From positions 42,964 to 106,963 of the forward strand of contig CAZHRC010000004.1 of assembly GCA_964533865.1 (NCBI GenBank): DNA of 64,000 bases, given 5' to 3'. Below are positions 62,995 to 64,000 of this stretch, one piece after another. The notes under the pieces are model-generated. The model made no database searches and had not been told where the DNA came from. It saw only the letters and a list, made by a program, of their open reading frames with translations. The DNA comes from CAZHRC01 sp964533865. GTDB lineage: Bacteria; Bacillota; Clostridia; Tissierellales; Peptoniphilaceae. Within the stretch, counting starts at the first letter, position 1. Every line of letters starts with the position of its first letter. The position numbers and the translations under genes are program-made.

Positions 62995-63420
62995 TTAAGC
63001 GAGAGCTTCGTCACCTTTTTCGATAAATTGGATTAAAGTCATCGAATTGAGTGCGTCGTTGATTTGCATTTGCAATTCGCCAAGTGCGGCGTGTACTTTA
63101 CAATGGCTAGTCGCACTGCGAGAACAGCTAGCGGGATCCACTAAGCAGCGGTTGACAATATAACCGTCTTCCATTGAAGAAATGATTTCGAACATCGTCA
63201 CTTCATGGGGATCTTTAATGAGCTCAAAGCCGCCTTTTTTGCCCTGATAAGAGATGATAAGACCAGCGTCCTTGAGACGAGGTACAATTTTTAAAAAGTA
63301 GTTGTAGGGAATGGCCATTTCTTCAGAGATTTCTTTTCCAGAAACAGTTGGAACATCGTCACGCGTAGCAAGATAGACCAAAATGCGTATCGCGTAATCC
63401 GTGGTAGTGAGCATGCTCAT
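62995..63420 (-). CDS. Rrf2 family transcriptional regulator
   Basis: This 141-residue winged-helix protein has the Rrf2 pattern LTTTDYAIRILVYLA at the N-terminus and, near residues 93-108, three cysteines in RCLVDPASCSRSATSHC that may bind an iron-sulphur cluster. The ATG at 63420 is preceded by AAGGAGG; an open frame extends to 63504 without support. It could be an IscR, NsrR or RirA-like redox or iron sensor. A perfect palindrome lies over its own promoter. Confidence 0.9.
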   Translation of the reverse strand: MSMLTTTDYAIRILVYLATRDDVPTVSGKEISEEMAIPYNYFLKIVPRLKDAGLIISYQGKKGGFELIKDPHEVTMFEIISSMEDGYIVNRCLVDPASCSRSATSHCKVHAALGELQMQINDALNSMTLIQFIEKGDEALA

Positions 63421-63474
63421 ATATTTCCTCCTTAGGAAGTGTCGTAAAGTTAAGTATTGGCATTGCTTTGTTAC

Positions 63475-63489
63475 ATTATAACTTATAAT
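63475..63489. promoter_or_regulatory. Palindromic operator at the Rrf2 gene promoter
   Basis: ATTATAACTTATAAT is a perfect 7-1-7 palindrome that contains the -10 (TATAAT) of the leftward promoter, about 55 bases before the start codon. It is a likely autoregulatory site. Confidence 0.6.
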
Positions 63490-63499
63490 CGGGATAAAT

Positions 63500-63769
63500 A
63501 CCATAAAAATGCAAATCTTAGCCTAGAAAAGCAGACAAGTAGAGAAAATTATGTCGATACATCAGGGAAGAATCAACAATTAGAGCCCTATAGAATATCG
63601 TTGGGTAGAAACCAAATGGAATTATGAGAAGATGAGCAGTATGACGAGAATTAACTTCCACTACACAAAGACGATAGGGTAGAGGCAAAGAGATCAATAA
63701 AAAGGCCATAGTAATTAATGCTATTATTAAGGAAGGAAAAAGAAAATTCAAAAAAAATTAAAATAAAGC
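63500..63769. other. Intergenic region without supported gene
   Basis: Reading frames in this stretch lack ribosome sites and family resemblance. Nothing else is recognised. Confidence 0.4.
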
Positions 63770-63798
63770 TTGCATTCTCTTTGGAAATGTTGTATTAT
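63770..63798 (+). promoter_or_regulatory. Strong promoter P1 at the right end (rRNA-type)
   Basis: TTGCAT and TATTAT with a 17-base spacer are followed by TTAAAAGTTGCCGC. A nearly identical downstream sequence follows the second promoter 99 bases on. Confidence 0.65.
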
Positions 63799-63867
63799 TT
63801 AAAAGTTGCCGCTTTTAAGGGCTCAACTCCAAACGAAAATTTAAATAAAGTTTTTGTAAAAAAAGAG

Positions 63868-63897
63868 TTGACAAACGGATTTGATCCGTGGTATACT
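63868..63897 (+). promoter_or_regulatory. Strong promoter P2 at the right end (rRNA-type)
   Basis: TTGACA and TATACT with an 18-base spacer are followed by TTAAAAGTTGTCGC, matching P1. The spacer holds ACGGAT-TTG-ATCCGT (63875-63889), a perfect dyad. Tandem strong promoters with a shared start region are typical of rRNA operons; the 16S gene would lie beyond the window. Confidence 0.65.
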
Positions 63898-64000
63898 TTA
63901 AAAGTTGTCGCCTGAGAGTGACAGCAACAAACGAACCTAACCAATTAAATAGTGTGAAAATTACTTTGAGTACAAATAATTTTGAAACAAAAACAGAGCC

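Noticed and set aside
63518..63751. A 77-codon hydrophobic minus-strand frame
   Set aside because: It would start at TTG without a ribosome site and has no recognisable pattern.
63718..63915. A 65-codon plus-strand frame near the right edge
   Set aside because: It spans two clear promoters and their start regions, has low complexity and no convincing function.

Overview
The window is a contiguous piece of a bacterial chromosome around its replication origin. It looks like an anaerobic member of the Bacillota (class Clostridia). The support is the gene order rpmH-rnpA-yidD-yidC-jag-mnmE-mnmG-rsmG facing left and dnaA-dnaN-S4-recF-(RemB-like)-gyrB-gyrA facing right, strong AGGAGG ribosome sites, frequent GTG/TTG starts, moderate GC, and a DUF4446 gene beside parAB. 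Genes mostly point away from the origin at about 37.1-39.1 kb. The species cannot be named from the sequence.

Left arm, 1-15.3 kb: a truncated ABC exporter, a PadR-DUF2812 pair with two palindromic operators in its promoter, a sigma-54 activator with its -24/-12 promoter driving an IlvD/Edd dehydratase and a GntP permease, then uppP, a TtcA-like protein, a PPC protein, rlmH and walJ. A DUF212 gene and a P-type cation ATPase follow; the ATPase sits behind a yybP-ykoY (Mn2+) riboswitch.

15.3-22.1 kb is an accessory block: an agr-type peptide signalling locus. It has a LytTR regulator, a GHKL kinase, AgrB, and a 46-residue AgrD precursor that overlaps agrB by one base. A sigma-A promoter with two LytTR-like direct repeats stands before agrD. 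Downstream lie a small secreted protein whose start codon appears to have become AAG, and a four-gene ABC transporter. This is the most interesting part of the window.

22-37 kb: an HpcH aldolase, a CPBP protease, pta, a lipid kinase, DUF4446, parB-parA, six parS-like sites with a CACATG centre that alternate in orientation, cinA, and the rsmG-to-rpmH operon. 37-47.7 kb: a bipartite oriC (DnaA boxes on both sides of dnaA, and a DnaA-trio run before dnaN), the replication and gyrase genes, and an rsbV-rsbW-sigma-factor trio whose anti-sigma factor has lost recognisable ATP-binding motifs.

47.8-59.1 kb: an acyl-CoA cluster. It contains two MaoC hydratases, a broken NHL-repeat secreted protein, a sodium:solute symporter with a small partner, an acyl-CoA ligase, a KAS-III-like protein with altered catalytic positions, a TetR regulator, thiolase, crotonase and 3-hydroxyacyl-CoA dehydrogenase. 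Together they look suited to importing, activating and beta-oxidising (or building) a carboxylic acid. 59.2-63.5 kb: a heterodimeric multidrug-type ABC exporter behind a 22-codon leader peptide and terminator (BmrCD-like attenuation), then an Rrf2 regulator. The window ends in tandem strong promoters that look like the start of an rRNA operon lying just outside.
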